A stretch of 64,000 bases of DNA from an uncultured Bacteroidota bacterium (GCA_902561795.1 CACERG010000004.1:1-64000); one strand, 5' to 3'; shown: positions 53,093 to 62,429, numbered from the stretch's first letter. Numbers and translations: made by a program. Notes: generated by a model not told the origin, from the letters alone.

Positions 53093-53569
53093 ATGAGTAA
53101 AGTATCTTACTACACAGAAGAAGGTCTAAAAAAACTGCGCGCAGAGTTAGATAAGCTTAGGGATATTGAGCGTCCTAAAGCTTCTCAGGCTATAGCTGAA
53201 GCAAGAGACAAAGGAGATTTAAGTGAAAACGCCGAATATGACGCTGCTAAAGAAGCTCAAGGGATGTTAGAAATGCAAATTGCCAAACTTGAAAACACTT
53301 TAGCAAATGCAAGAATTATAAATGAGTCTGAATTAGACACTTCAAAAGTACTTGTTCTTTCAACTGTTGAGGTAAAAAATAAAGCCAACGGTGCACAAAT
53401 GAAATATACCCTTGTAGCACAAAGTGAAGCAGACTTAAAGTCAGGTAAAATTTCAGTTGATTCACCTATAGGTAAAGGCTTATTAGGGAAGAAGGTTGGT
53501 GATATTGCAATTATTACTGTTCCGAATGGAAGTATCGAACTTGAAATCGTCTCAATAGCTCGAAACTAA
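53093..53569 (+). CDS. greA: Transcription elongation factor GreA
   Basis: 158 aa, normal length. The N-terminal coiled coil includes 'GLKKLRAELDKLRDIERPKA' and the tip 'ARDKGDLSENAEYDAAKE' with the acidic D/E residues that enter the RNA polymerase secondary channel. The C-terminal FKBP-like domain has 'ISVDSPIGKGLLGKKVGD'. It rescues backtracked polymerase by stimulating transcript cleavage. The ATG sits behind a terminator-like hairpin; the HIT gene follows after 2 bases. Confidence 0.96.
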   Translation: MSKVSYYTEEGLKKLRAELDKLRDIERPKASQAIAEARDKGDLSENAEYDAAKEAQGMLEMQIAKLENTLANARIINESELDTSKVLVLSTVEVKNKANGAQMKYTLVAQSEADLKSGKISVDSPIGKGLLGKKVGDIAIITVPNGSIELEIVSIARN

Positions 53570-53571
53570 GT

Positions 53572-53967
53572 ATGGATTCAATATTTAGTAAAATAATATC
53601 AGGAGAAATACCTAGTTATAAAGTTGCAGAAGACAGTCACTGTTACGCTTTTCTTGATATTAATCCAAATTCAAAAGGACATGTTTTATGTATTCCTAGA
53701 CTTCCTGTAGATAAACTCTTTGATTTGCCAAATGAAGAGTATAACAGATTATTTTCTTTTTCAAGAAAAGTGGCTTTAGCCATGAGACAGGTTATTCCAT
53801 GTAAGCGAATAGCATTGTCAGTTGTTGGTCTAGAAGTTCCACATGCACATATTCATTTGATCCCTATTAATACAATGGATGATGTACGTTTCCAAAAGAA
53901 AGTAAATATCAGTGATAGTGAAATGCGAGAGATTTCAAATTCAATAGCACAAAACTTCAAACCCTAA
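53572..53967 (+). CDS. HIT-family nucleotide-binding hydrolase
   Basis: 131 aa. 'SIFSKIISGEIPSYKVAED' opens the protein and the histidine triad is 'VPHAHIHLIPI' (H-x-H-x-H). HIT proteins cleave nucleotide phosphoramidates and related compounds. It is cytoplasmic. It forms a pair with greA (2-base gap), an order common in flavobacteria, and converges with the histidine kinase gene. Confidence 0.93.
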   Translation: MDSIFSKIISGEIPSYKVAEDSHCYAFLDINPNSKGHVLCIPRLPVDKLFDLPNEEYNRLFSFSRKVALAMRQVIPCKRIALSVVGLEVPHAHIHLIPINTMDDVRFQKKVNISDSEMREISNSIAQNFKP

Positions 53968-53972
53968 TTAAT

Positions 53973-55130
53973 TTAAGATTTGTTTAAAAGGATTTGGAAA
54001 CACGTTCCTTGTGATTGTTTGTTTTTATTTACTATAATTTTCCCATTATGAAAATCCTCAACAATTCTCTTTGCCAGAGAAAGACCAAGTCCCCAACCAC
54101 GTTCCTTTGTAGTAAAACCAGGGTTAAAAATACTTGGTAGAAGCTCATCTTTTATTCCACTACCTGAATCACAAATATATATTTCAACTTTACTTTTCTG
54201 TTCAATCATTTGAACACTTAACCTACCCTTGCCTTTCATAGCATCAATTCCATTTTTTATTAAATTTTCAAGTGTCCAGCTAATTAATTGAGAATTGAAA
54301 GGCAATATAACTTCTTTTTGAGGGAGTTTAATTTCAAATAAAATATGCTCAGAACTTCTTTTTTTAAGATATGAAGTGGTTTGCTCTATTACAGAATTAA
54401 TTTCTTGGGACTCTAAATTAGGAATAGATCCTACTTTTGAAAATCGCTCACTTATTAAATTGAGCCTTTTGATATCTTTTTCTATCTCTTTAATTGGTAG
54501 AGACTCTTTTTCTTTTAATAATGAAATCCAGCCCATCATTGAACTTAATGGTGTACCTAATTGATGTGCTGTTTCTTTTGCCATAGCTGTCCAAAGCCTA
54601 TTTTGTTCGGCAACTCGAGAAGTTTTTAAAACAAAATAAAGTACAGATCCGAAAAGAAAAATTATCAATAATAAAGCAAGAGGATAATATTGAAGTTTTT
54701 TAAGTATCGAGGAGTTTCCGTAATATAATTTTTGATTTATAACTAGTTCACCTTGATCATTTTTATATTTAATTATTATTGGATCATTTTCTTTTTTTAT
54801 TTCATATAATAAATTGTAAAGCTGAATGGAGTCTTGTTTTTTGTTATCCCAATCGATATTTCTGATTTCTATAATTTTATCAAATTCATCTACTTGAATT
54901 ATTGGATTGGTTCCAGAGCGTTGAAGGACTTCAAATGTAAGATTGCTAAGAGATGGGTTTTTTATGTATTCTTTTTGAGCCATTGCCCACAATTCCATTT
55001 TACTTCTTTCTTGGAGGCTTAAACTATCGAAAAGAGCATTTGTATTCCATAAAATCAAAATAACAAGGATAAAAGCAAAAATTAACCAAGTATTCTTGGC
55101 TTTAAAATTGAAATTATTTGATAGCTTCAT
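53973..55130 (-). CDS. Membrane-bound sensor histidine kinase
   Basis: 385 aa. Two membrane segments (about 14-32 and 143-166) flank a periplasmic sensor part of about 110 residues. 'AMAKETAHQLGTPLSSMMGW' is the H box (His near 188), 'LENLIKNGIDAM' the N box, and 'CDSGSGI' with 'TTKERGWGLGLSLAKRI' the G boxes. The H box is of the HQLGTPLS type common in Bacteroidota kinases. No response regulator is next to it, so its partner is elsewhere. Signal unknown. Confidence 0.92.
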   Translation of the reverse strand: MKLSNNFNFKAKNTWLIFAFILVILILWNTNALFDSLSLQERSKMELWAMAQKEYIKNPSLSNLTFEVLQRSGTNPIIQVDEFDKIIEIRNIDWDNKKQDSIQLYNLLYEIKKENDPIIIKYKNDQGELVINQKLYYGNSSILKKLQYYPLALLLIIFLFGSVLYFVLKTSRVAEQNRLWTAMAKETAHQLGTPLSSMMGWISLLKEKESLPIKEIEKDIKRLNLISERFSKVGSIPNLESQEINSVIEQTTSYLKKRSSEHILFEIKLPQKEVILPFNSQLISWTLENLIKNGIDAMKGKGRLSVQMIEQKSKVEIYICDSGSGIKDELLPSIFNPGFTTKERGWGLGLSLAKRIVEDFHNGKIIVNKNKQSQGTCFQILLNKS

Positions 55131-55227
55131 AATGAAGTTCTTAAACTAGATAGTCAATATAGCAAATTAGTGCAAATGCCTGCTTTTAGCCCCAAAACTT
55201 TTTTTATTTTTATATATAAATTAAATT

Positions 55228-55602
55228 ATGGAAGTATTAGGTAAAATAAAGTGGATTGATGAAACCAAGACTTATGGTAATAATGGTTTTAGGAAAAGAG
55301 AATTAGTTGTTACAACTGAAGAGCAATATCCACAGAATATTCTTATAGAATTTATTCAAGATAAATGCGACTTGCTTAACTCATATCAAGTTGGTCAAGA
55401 TGTTAAAATTGGTATCAATCTAAGAGGAAGAGAATGGGTAAATCCTGAGGGTGAAACTAAATATTTCAATTCTATTCAAGGTTGGAGAATTGAAACTCTT
55501 CAAATTGAAACCTCATCAGAAATGCCACCAGTCCCTCCTAACTCAACTTTCGAAGCTGCAGACGATGATAAGAAAGAGGTTGAAGATGATTTACCTTTTT
55601 AG
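55228..55602 (+). CDS. DUF3127 family protein
   Basis: 124 aa. 'GKIKWIDETKTYGNNGFRKR' and 'FNSIQGWRIE' match DUF3127, an OB-fold-like family of Bacteroidota of unknown role. The C-terminal tail is acidic and ends 'DDKKEVEDDLPF', very like the D-D-x-P-F tail of single-stranded DNA-binding proteins that docks partner proteins. This suggests a nucleic-acid-related adaptor (inference). It is divergent from the kinase gene and converges with tag. Confidence 0.85.
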   Translation: MEVLGKIKWIDETKTYGNNGFRKRELVVTTEEQYPQNILIEFIQDKCDLLNSYQVGQDVKIGINLRGREWVNPEGETKYFNSIQGWRIETLQIETSSEMPPVPPNSTFEAADDDKKEVEDDLPF

Positions 55603-56166
55603 AATTACTTCTGAGTATCGGAAACAACTTTCTAAATGATCATTTACCATACCTATGGCTTGCATATAGGAGTAAACGACAGTTGGTCCAACAAAACTAA
55701 ATCCTTTTTGCTTTAGATCTTTACTTATTTTTTCTGACAAAACTGTGTAAGCAGGAATTTCATTTAATTTTTGAAAACTATTTATGATAGGTTCCCCTGA
55801 AATAAAATCCCAAATGTAATTTGAAAAGCTTCCCATGGATTCTTTAATTTTAATAAATGACTTTGAGTTATTAATCGAAGCTTTTATTTTGGATTTATTA
55901 CGAATTATACTCGTATCATGTAGTAATTTTCTTTCTTTTTTAAAATTATATTTTGAAATCTTATTGTAATCAAAATAATCAAAAGACTTTTTGAAATTAT
56001 TTCGTTTTTTCAAAATAGTTATCCAACTTAGGCCAACTTGAAAAGTTTCTAATATTAAAAATTCAAATAATATTCTGTCATTAAAAGTGGGTACTCCCCA
56101 CTCTTGGTCGTGATATTTTGTGTAAAGTGCATTGCCTTCGCACCAGCCACATCTTTTTTTTTCCAT
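55591..56166 (-). CDS. tag: DNA-3-methyladenine glycosylase I
   Basis: 191 aa, normal length. 'KRCGWCEGNALYTKYHDQEW' gives the first zinc ligands (Cys, His) and 'VNDHLESCFR' the second pair. 'FEFLILETFQVGLSWITIL' contains the base-recognition Glu and Trp. It removes 3-methyladenine from alkylated DNA. Its last 12 bases overlap the DUF3127 gene tail to tail. Confidence 0.95.
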   Translation of the reverse strand: MEKKRCGWCEGNALYTKYHDQEWGVPTFNDRILFEFLILETFQVGLSWITILKKRNNFKKSFDYFDYNKISKYNFKKERKLLHDTSIIRNKSKIKASINNSKSFIKIKESMGSFSNYIWDFISGEPIINSFQKLNEIPAYTVLSEKISKDLKQKGFSFVGPTVVYSYMQAIGMVNDHLESCFRYSEVILKR

Positions 56167-56219
56167 AGTTCTAAAAGTGGAAGTGTTCTAAAAAAAGGAT
56201 CTGATTTATTATGAATGCT

Positions 56220-57038
56220 TTAAACTAGTGAAACTCTTTCAAAACCTGTTATTTCAATTTCGCCAACTGATTTAATATAATCACTCACTGAAATCTTATT
56301 GTCTTTAATGTAGGATTGGTTTACCAGTGTGTTATCCTTGAAAAAACGTTTAATTTTTCCTTTAGCAATGTTATCTAGCATTTCCTCAGGTTTACCCTCT
56401 TGTCTTAATTGCTCTTTTGCTATTTCAATTTCCTTTTCAATGATTGTTGCATCCACTTCATTTTCATTTAATGCAATAGGATTCATAGCAGCAGCTTGCA
56501 TTGCAATATTTTTAGCAACCTCTTCAGATTTTTCAAATTTGTTTGAAAGACCAACCAATGTAGATATTTTGTTACCAGCGTGAATGTAGAATCCCACAAA
56601 TGGAGCCTTTAAAATTTTAAAATTCCCAATTTCAATTTTCTCCCCAATCACACCTGTTTGCTCAATCAGTTTTTCGGAAACATTCATTCCCCTAAAGTCA
56701 GCCTCTAATAATTTGTTAACGTCATCATATTCGAGTGCAAGGGCTGCTATTTCGTTAGCAAGATGGATAAATTTTTCATTTTTTGCTACAAAATCGGTTT
56801 CACAGTTTAGTGAAACAATAACTCCAATTGTTTTTTCCGAATTTACTTTAGATATAACCACTCCTTCAGAGGACTCTCTCTCGGCACGATTGGCAGCAAT
56901 TTTTTGACCTTTCTTTCTTAGGTTTTCTACGGCTTTGTCAAAGTCTCCTTGTGCCTCAACAAGAGCATTTTTACAATCCATCATACCAGCTCCAGTGGTT
57001 TTTCGAAGTTTATTTACATCAGATGCGGTAATTTTCAC
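56220..57038 (-). CDS. tsf: Elongation factor Ts
   Basis: 272 aa. 'VNKLRKTTGAGMMDCKNAL' is the N-terminal UBA-like domain, 'LNCETDFVAKNEKF' carries the T-D-F-V-A-x-N core motif for EF-Tu nucleotide exchange, and 'MQAAAMNPIAL' belongs to the dimerisation part. It lies 21 bases after rpsB, the standard rpsB-tsf pair. Confidence 0.97.
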   Translation of the reverse strand: MKITASDVNKLRKTTGAGMMDCKNALVEAQGDFDKAVENLRKKGQKIAANRAERESSEGVVISKVNSEKTIGVIVSLNCETDFVAKNEKFIHLANEIAALALEYDDVNKLLEADFRGMNVSEKLIEQTGVIGEKIEIGNFKILKAPFVGFYIHAGNKISTLVGLSNKFEKSEEVAKNIAMQAAAMNPIALNENEVDATIIEKEIEIAKEQLRQEGKPEEMLDNIAKGKIKRFFKDNTLVNQSYIKDNKISVSDYIKSVGEIEITGFERVSLV

Positions 57039-57059
57039 AAGTTTTGGTTTTTTAAAAAT

Positions 57060-57914
57060 TTATTTTTTTTTGTTTTCCACAGATTTGGCTTCATCATTTT
57101 TAAGACTGTCTTCAATCGAGGTTATTTCATCAACTTTTTGTTTTTGGTCCTCAACTTTAGATTCCTCACCTTTAGCCGCTTGTTCCATTTTAACAGCATC
57201 TTTTTCGTCTGCTGCTTCTTTCTCAATTTTACGCTGACTTAATCCGTCCGATACAGCCGAGGTGACTAAATCTAAAATTTTACTAATAGATTTTGATGCA
57301 TCATCATTCGATGGAATAACATAATCAATATCTCTGGGATCACAATTAGTATCAACCATTGCAAAAATTGGGATTTTTAATTTCTTAGCTTCCTTGACAG
57401 CAATATGCTCTCTGGTAGTATCAACTATAAATATAGCTCCCGGCAAACGTGTCATTTCTGAAATAGAACCTAAATTTTTCTCTAGTTTGGAACGGAGTCT
57501 ATCAACTTGTAAACGTTCTTTTTTTGAAAGTGTTTCAAAAGTACCGTCTTTTTTCATCCTATCAATTGCAGCCATTTTCTTAACGGCTTTTCTGATTGTA
57601 ACAAAATTGGTTAACATTCCTCCAGGCCACCTTTCAGTTATGTATGGCATGTTAACTGATTTTGCTTTTTCCGCAACTATGTCCTTTGCTTGTTTTTTTG
57701 TAGCTACAAAAAGGATTTTACGTCCAGTAGTAGCAATTTTTTTCAACGCTGCATTGGTTTCTTGAATCTTTACAGCAGTCTTATATAAGTTGATTATATG
57801 GATACCATTACGTTCCATATAGATATATGGAGCCATATTTGGGTTCCATTTACGTGTTAGGTGTCCGAAGTGGACGCCTGCATTTAATAAATCTATTACT
57901 TCTGTTTTTGCCAT
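57060..57914 (-). CDS. rpsB: Ribosomal protein uS2 with charged C-terminal tail
   Basis: 284 aa against about 240 in E. coli. 'LLNAGVHFGHLTRKWNPNMA' and 'TERWPGGMLTNF' are uS2 signatures; 'MVDTNCDPRDIDYVIPSNDD' follows. The tail after about residue 228 is a Lys/Glu/Asp-rich extension with no fold apparent. A 144-base structured leader separates it from rpsI and may be the target of S2 autoregulation. Confidence 0.97.
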   Translation of the reverse strand: MAKTEVIDLLNAGVHFGHLTRKWNPNMAPYIYMERNGIHIINLYKTAVKIQETNAALKKIATTGRKILFVATKKQAKDIVAEKAKSVNMPYITERWPGGMLTNFVTIRKAVKKMAAIDRMKKDGTFETLSKKERLQVDRLRSKLEKNLGSISEMTRLPGAIFIVDTTREHIAVKEAKKLKIPIFAMVDTNCDPRDIDYVIPSNDDASKSISKILDLVTSAVSDGLSQRKIEKEAADEKDAVKMEQAAKGEESKVEDQKQKVDEITSIEDSLKNDEAKSVENKKK

Positions 57915-57944
57915 TTTATTTAGTTTACGTTCCTTTTGATTAGC

Positions 57945-58000
57945 AACAAGAATTTATTCTTGTTTAGATGCTAAACTAACTTCTGCCTTAGCAGTCTAAG
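57945..58000 (-). promoter_or_regulatory. Structured rpsB leader with competing hairpins
   Basis: Read on either strand, AACAAGAAT (57945-57953) and ATTCTTGTT (57956-57964) form a 9-bp stem. TTAGCA (57988-57993) can pair with TGCTAA (57969-57974), or the overlapping CTTAG (57987-57991) can pair with CTAAG (57996-58000), so the two folds exclude each other. It lies 31-86 bases before the rpsB ATG. The rest of the 144-base gap shows no gene. Confidence 0.5.
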
Positions 58001-58033
58001 CAACTTTGATTATTTATTATATTAATGAACATC

Positions 58034-58050
58034 GTTTTGTTAAACAAAAC
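58034..58050 (-). repeat. Hairpin just after rpsI
   Basis: GTTTTGT / ACAAAAC around a 3-base loop, 9 bases beyond the rpsI stop on the - strand. It lacks the U run of an intrinsic terminator, so partial termination, processing or mRNA 3'-end protection are possible. Confidence 0.4.
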
Positions 58051-58058
58051 AGATCCAA

Positions 58059-58445
58059 TTAACGTTTTGAAAATTGGAATTTTTTTCTCGCCTTCTTTTG
58101 ACCAAACTTTTTTCGTTCAACCATCCTAGGATCTCTTGTTAAAAGGCCTTCAGGTTTTAATTCTGCCCTGTGCTCACTGTTAATTTTACACAAAGCTCTC
58201 GAAATAGCAAGACGAATTGCTTCAGCTTGACCATTGCTTCCGCCACCTTTCACTGTAATTTTCAGGTCAAAATCACCTTCAGTATTTGTTAAAATAAAAG
58301 GTTGCATTAGTTTATACTGTAGGCTGGGAGTTGTGAAATATTCTGTATGCTTTTTATTATTGACCGTAATTTTCCCCTTTCCCTTATTTACATAAAGGCG
58401 GGCAACTGATGTTTTACGGCGACCAATTGTGTGAATAATATCCAT
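58059..58445 (-). CDS. rpsI: Ribosomal protein uS9
   Basis: 128 aa, normal length. 'HTIGRRKTSVARLYVNKGKG' at the N-terminus and the C-terminal 'GLLTRDPRMVERKKFGQKKA' with terminal 'FQFSKR' (the tail that touches P-site tRNA) are unmistakable. It overlaps the rplM stop by one base. Confidence 0.97.
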   Translation of the reverse strand: MDIIHTIGRRKTSVARLYVNKGKGKITVNNKKHTEYFTTPSLQYKLMQPFILTNTEGDFDLKITVKGGGSNGQAEAIRLAISRALCKINSEHRAELKPEGLLTRDPRMVERKKFGQKKARKKFQFSKR

Positions 58446-58900
58446 TATAAGTAGTCTTTAAGATTAATTATTTTTGGATTCTGTGAATCTTGCTTGTGAT
58501 TTTCGTCTCCATAAACTCTTAAGTTTCTAAATAAGGATGCACCCAGTTTATTTTTTGGAAGCATTCCACGCACTGATTTTTCTACAAGACGGGTATTGTT
58601 TTTGTTATGTATTTGGATAGGATTTAACAAACGTTGGCCTCCAGGATAACCTGTATGGCGGATGTATTTTTTTTGCTCCCATTTGTTACCAGTTAATTTA
58701 ATTTTTGCAGCATTTAATACAATAACGTTATCTCCACAATCAACGTGAGGGGTATAATTGCTTTTGTATTTACCTCTTAAAAAATTTGCTATTATAGAAC
58801 AAGCTCTTCCGAGTGGAATATTTTTTACATCAATAACAACCCACTGTTTATTAACTGTGGCTGCATTTGCTGAAATTGTTTTATATACTAAAGAATTCAA
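58445..58900 (-). CDS. rplM: Ribosomal protein uL13
   Basis: 151 aa from a TTG at 58900; the track ORF from 59032 would add 44 residues that do not belong to uL13 and cover the promoter. With TTG the protein begins 'MNSLVYKTISANAATVNKQW', as in other flavobacteria, and continues 'NYTPHVDCGDNVIVLNA', 'YIRHTGYPGGQR' and 'VRGMLPKNKLG'. It is first of rplM-rpsI-rpsB-tsf. Confidence 0.95.
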   Translation of the reverse strand: MNSLVYKTISANAATVNKQWVVIDVKNIPLGRACSIIANFLRGKYKSNYTPHVDCGDNVIVLNAAKIKLTGNKWEQKKYIRHTGYPGGQRLLNPIQIHNKNNTRLVEKSVRGMLPKNKLGASLFRNLRVYGDENHKQDSQNPKIINLKDYL

Positions 58901-58938
58901 ATAAAAATTTTTTTTTTGGAAATCGTTCCAATAGCGTG

Positions 58939-58946
58939 CAAATGTA
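58939..58946 (-). promoter_or_regulatory. -7 element of the rplM-rpsI promoter
   Basis: TACATTTG on the - strand fits TAnnTTTG and lies 38 bases before the TTG start of rplM. At the 19-base spacing the -33 position reads TTC rather than TTG; a true TTG occurs only 31 bases upstream. Confidence 0.5.
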
Positions 58947-59013
58947 CAACTATAAATTGCTTTGGGAAATTTTTTTTCAATTATTTTAAGGTTTATTAGA
59001 CTAAGAAATTGAT

Positions 59014-61815
59014 TTAATGTGCTTCTAACCAATTACTTCCTATCCCTATGTCTACAACTAGTGGAACTTCAAGTTTAAAAGCATTTTCCATCTCTTCTTT
59101 GATCAAAATTTTAATTTCATCAATTTCATCTTTAGGTACATCAAAAACCAATTCGTCGTGTACTTGTAAAATCATTTTAGAACTTTTGTTTTCGCTTTTT
59201 AACCTTTTTTGTATAGCAATCATAGCCAATTTAATAATATCAGCTGCACTGCCTTGTATAGGTGCATTTACAGCATTGCGCTCCGCAGAGCCTCTTAAAA
59301 TTGCATTTTGTGAATTAATATCCTTTAAATAGCGTCTTCTACCTAAAATAGTACTGACATAACCGTTATCTCTTGCAAAATCAATTTGTTCATAAATGTA
59401 AGAGCGCAGCATTGGGTATGTTGAATAATATGCCTCTATAAGCTCTTTTGATTCGGTTCGGCTTAAATTGGTTTGCTGACTTAAACCAAATGCAGAAACT
59501 CCATAGATTATTCCAAAATTTATAGTTTTAGCATTGCTCCTTTGTTCTCGACTAACCTTGTCAAGATTAACATTAAATACTTTTGCAGCTGTTGCAGCAT
59601 GAATATCCTCATGATTTTTGAAAGCACCTAGCATGCCTTCATCCTTACTTAGGGCAGCAATAATCCTTAGCTCAATTTGTGAATAATCAGCTGCTAGAAG
59701 CAAATGATTTTCATCCCTGGCTATAAAAGCCTTTCTGACTTGTTGACCTCTTTCTGTTCTTACAGGTATATTTTGTAGGTTTGGGTTGTTACTACTTAAT
59801 CGTCCAGTAGCAGCAACAGCTTGGTTGTAAATAGTATGTATTCTCCCAGACTTTAAGTTGATTTCATTAGGTAAGGCGTCAACATAAGTATTTTGAAGTT
59901 TTTGTAATGATCTCCAATCCAAAATATTTGATATGATCTTATGCTCTTTTGCTAAGCTTGAAAGAACATCTTCAGAAGTAGAGTACTGACCTGTTTTTGT
60001 TTTCTTAGGCTTTTCCACTAACTTCAATTCATCAAAAAGAACTGAACCCAATTGTTTTGGCGAGGCTAAATTAAAATCTACTCCTGCCTCATTATGAATT
60101 AAATTTTCCAAGCTTTTAATGTCATCTAAAAGGACCTTTGATAATCCCTTTAAAAATTTTGTATCAAGGTTGACACCCTCACATTCCATATCTGTTAAAA
60201 CTTCAACTAATGGAATTTCCACATTACTAAATAATTCCAATGTTTTTGTTTTTTTCATTTCTTTCTCAAAATGAGATTTTAGTTGAAATGTTATATCGGC
60301 GTCTTCTACTGCATATTCGGTTTGATCTTCAATGGAAACTTCTCTCATACTCCTTTGATTTATTCCTTTTTTACCAATTAGTTCAGTTATTGACTTAGGA
60401 CTATATTTTAGGTAGGTTTCAGCTAAAATATCCATGTTGTGGCGCATATCTGGGTTTATAAGATAATGTGCAACCATTGTATCAAATAATTGACCTTTTA
60501 CATTTATGTTGTAGTTTTTAAGGACTTTGAGATCATATTTTAAATTGTGACCAATTTTTTTTATTTCTTGATTTTCAAAAAATACTTTCATGGGCTCTAA
60601 TATTTCAAGCGCTTTTTCTTTTTCTTCAGGGATAGAAAGATAATAACCCTTCCCGGCTTCCCAGGAAAATGCAATCCCGACTAATTCTGAATGTAATGCA
60701 TTTAAGGATGTAGTTTCAGTATCAAAACAAACCTCTTTTTCTTTAATAAGGCTTTCTAATAATAGCCTCCTTCCCATATCAGTCTCCACCGACTGATATA
60801 AATGTTCTGTATTTGAAAGATTTTTCCTTTCTGATTTTTGATCCTCATTCTTAAAGCCGTTTCCAGGAGATGCAAAAAGATCGAACTGTTTTCCTTCCCT
60901 ATATACATCATCTAGATTGTTTAATTTTTCCTTTTGAAAAATCTTTTTAAAAGTTTCCTTAATTCTTCGAAATTCTAGTTCATCAAAAAGAGCATTTACT
61001 TCCGAATGATCAGGGTCGTCAAATTTATATTTTTCAGCTTCAAATTTTACAGGAACATCTAACATTATAGTAGCTAATTTTTTAGACAAAAGGCCCTGAG
61101 CTTTATTTGCTTCAATTTTTTCTCCAAGTTTTCCTTTTATTTCACTTGAATTTTCTAAAACAGCCTCAATATTTCCATAAGTTTTGAGAAGTTTTTTTGC
61201 TGTTTTATCCCCAACACCTGGTAAACCAGGAATATTATCTACCGCATCACCCATCATCCCTAAATAGTCTTTCACTTGTTCAGGGTGTTCTATTTCAAAT
61301 TTTTTCTGGACCTCAGGGATTCCCCAAATTTCAATTCCATTTCCCATTCTTGAAGGGCGATACATGAAAATATTTTTTGAGACCAATTGTGCAAAGTCCT
61401 TATCAGGAGTGACCATAAAAACTTGATACCCTTCTTTTTCAGCTTGTTTTGCAAGGGTACCAATTATGTCGTCTGCTTCGAATCCTTCTTTTACTACTGT
61501 TGTTATATGCATTGCATTAAGCAGCTTTTCAATGTACGGTATTGCAACAGTTATAGGCTCTGGGGTTTCTTCTCGATTAGCCTTATAATCTGAAAAAAGC
61601 TCTGTTCTACTTTTCGAACCTCCCCTATCAAAACAAACAGCTAAATGATCAGGACGTTCTCGATTAATTAGGTCCAATAACGAATTTGTAAAGCCCATAA
61701 TTGCTGATGTATCCATTCCCTTAGAATTAATCCGAGGGTTTTTGATAAATGCATAATAACCTCTAAAAATTAGAGCGTAGGCGTCAAGTAAAAAAAGACT
61801 TTTTTTAGTAGACAT
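59014..61815 (-). CDS. polA: DNA polymerase I
   Basis: 933 aa with all three domains. The 5' nuclease (about 1-290) has 'FDRGGSKSRTELFSDYKANR' and 'MMGDAVDNIPGLPGVGDKTA'. The 3'-5' exonuclease (about 345-530) is intact, with 'VCFDTETTSLN' (D-x-E) and 'AVEDADITFQL'. The polymerase (about 560-933) has 'LAADYSQIELRIIAA' (motif A), 'RSNAKTINFGIIYGVSAFGLS' region (motif B) and 'QVHDELVFDVP' (motif C). It fills gaps in repair and replaces Okazaki primers. It is divergent from tadA. Confidence 0.97.
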   Translation of the reverse strand: MSTKKSLFLLDAYALIFRGYYAFIKNPRINSKGMDTSAIMGFTNSLLDLINRERPDHLAVCFDRGGSKSRTELFSDYKANREETPEPITVAIPYIEKLLNAMHITTVVKEGFEADDIIGTLAKQAEKEGYQVFMVTPDKDFAQLVSKNIFMYRPSRMGNGIEIWGIPEVQKKFEIEHPEQVKDYLGMMGDAVDNIPGLPGVGDKTAKKLLKTYGNIEAVLENSSEIKGKLGEKIEANKAQGLLSKKLATIMLDVPVKFEAEKYKFDDPDHSEVNALFDELEFRRIKETFKKIFQKEKLNNLDDVYREGKQFDLFASPGNGFKNEDQKSERKNLSNTEHLYQSVETDMGRRLLLESLIKEKEVCFDTETTSLNALHSELVGIAFSWEAGKGYYLSIPEEKEKALEILEPMKVFFENQEIKKIGHNLKYDLKVLKNYNINVKGQLFDTMVAHYLINPDMRHNMDILAETYLKYSPKSITELIGKKGINQRSMREVSIEDQTEYAVEDADITFQLKSHFEKEMKKTKTLELFSNVEIPLVEVLTDMECEGVNLDTKFLKGLSKVLLDDIKSLENLIHNEAGVDFNLASPKQLGSVLFDELKLVEKPKKTKTGQYSTSEDVLSSLAKEHKIISNILDWRSLQKLQNTYVDALPNEINLKSGRIHTIYNQAVAATGRLSSNNPNLQNIPVRTERGQQVRKAFIARDENHLLLAADYSQIELRIIAALSKDEGMLGAFKNHEDIHAATAAKVFNVNLDKVSREQRSNAKTINFGIIYGVSAFGLSQQTNLSRTESKELIEAYYSTYPMLRSYIYEQIDFARDNGYVSTILGRRRYLKDINSQNAILRGSAERNAVNAPIQGSAADIIKLAMIAIQKRLKSENKSSKMILQVHDELVFDVPKDEIDEIKILIKEEMENAFKLEVPLVVDIGIGSNWLEAH

Positions 61816-61964
61816 GTAATAGTTTCTGTTAAATTAATAAACTTTATCAAAGTAAAAATTGAAAACTCCATAATAACTCTTCAAACTTTTCATCCGCTTA
61901 CATATATAATTTTAATGAGGAATATTCCATAAATTAAAAGTATATAAATAAGTATTTTTAATTT

Positions 61965-62402
61965 ATGGAATTTGATGATTCATATTTTATGAAAATTGCA
62001 CTAAAAGAAGCAGAAAAAGCTGCTTCAATTGGTGAGATACCAGTAGGTGCAGTTATTGTAAATAATAAAAAAATTATAGCACGCGCACATAACCTAACTC
62101 AAAGACTTAATGATGTGACTGCTCATGCCGAAATGCAGGCTATTACTTCTGCAGCAAACTATTTAAATGGAAAGTATTTAGTTGGCTGTACTCTTTTTGT
62201 AACTCTGGAACCCTGTATAATGTGTGCTGGAGCATTAGCTTGGAGTCAAATAGACAGGGTAGTTTACGGCGCGTCAGATTCCAAAAGAGGCTTCAGCCAA
62301 GCTGGAATAAAGTTGCATCCTAAAACAATTCACAGTGGAGGGGTCTTAGCTAAAGAATCAAGAATTTTAATTGACAGTTTTTTTTCTAAAAGGAGAAAAT
62401 AG
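61965..62402 (+). CDS. tadA: tRNA-specific adenosine deaminase (TadA-like)
   Basis: 145 aa. Zinc and catalytic motifs 'TAHAEMQAI' (H-A-E) and 'LEPCIMCAGAL' (P-C-x-x-C) are intact, along with 'EIPVGAVIVNNKKIIARAHN'. It converts A34 to inosine in tRNA-Arg(ACG). The 149-base gap to polA holds the two divergent promoters but no clear consensus element was found. Confidence 0.93.
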   Translation: MEFDDSYFMKIALKEAEKAASIGEIPVGAVIVNNKKIIARAHNLTQRLNDVTAHAEMQAITSAANYLNGKYLVGCTLFVTLEPCIMCAGALAWSQIDRVVYGASDSKRGFSQAGIKLHPKTIHSGGVLAKESRILIDSFFSKRRK

Positions 62403-62429
62403 ACCTTTTATCTCCTAAAATCAAAACGT

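Noticed and set aside
57394-57765. 123-aa + strand ORF opposite rpsB
   Set aside because: Shadow of a conserved ribosomal protein gene; its composition follows from the rpsB codons.
58034-58050. Hairpin after rpsI as an intrinsic terminator
   Set aside because: There is no U run after the stem on the transcribed strand and rpsB-tsf have no clear promoter of their own.
58901-59032. N-terminal extension of rplM in the ORF track
   Set aside because: The extra 44 residues are not uL13-like and cover a TACATTTG promoter element; the TTG at 58900 gives the normal protein.
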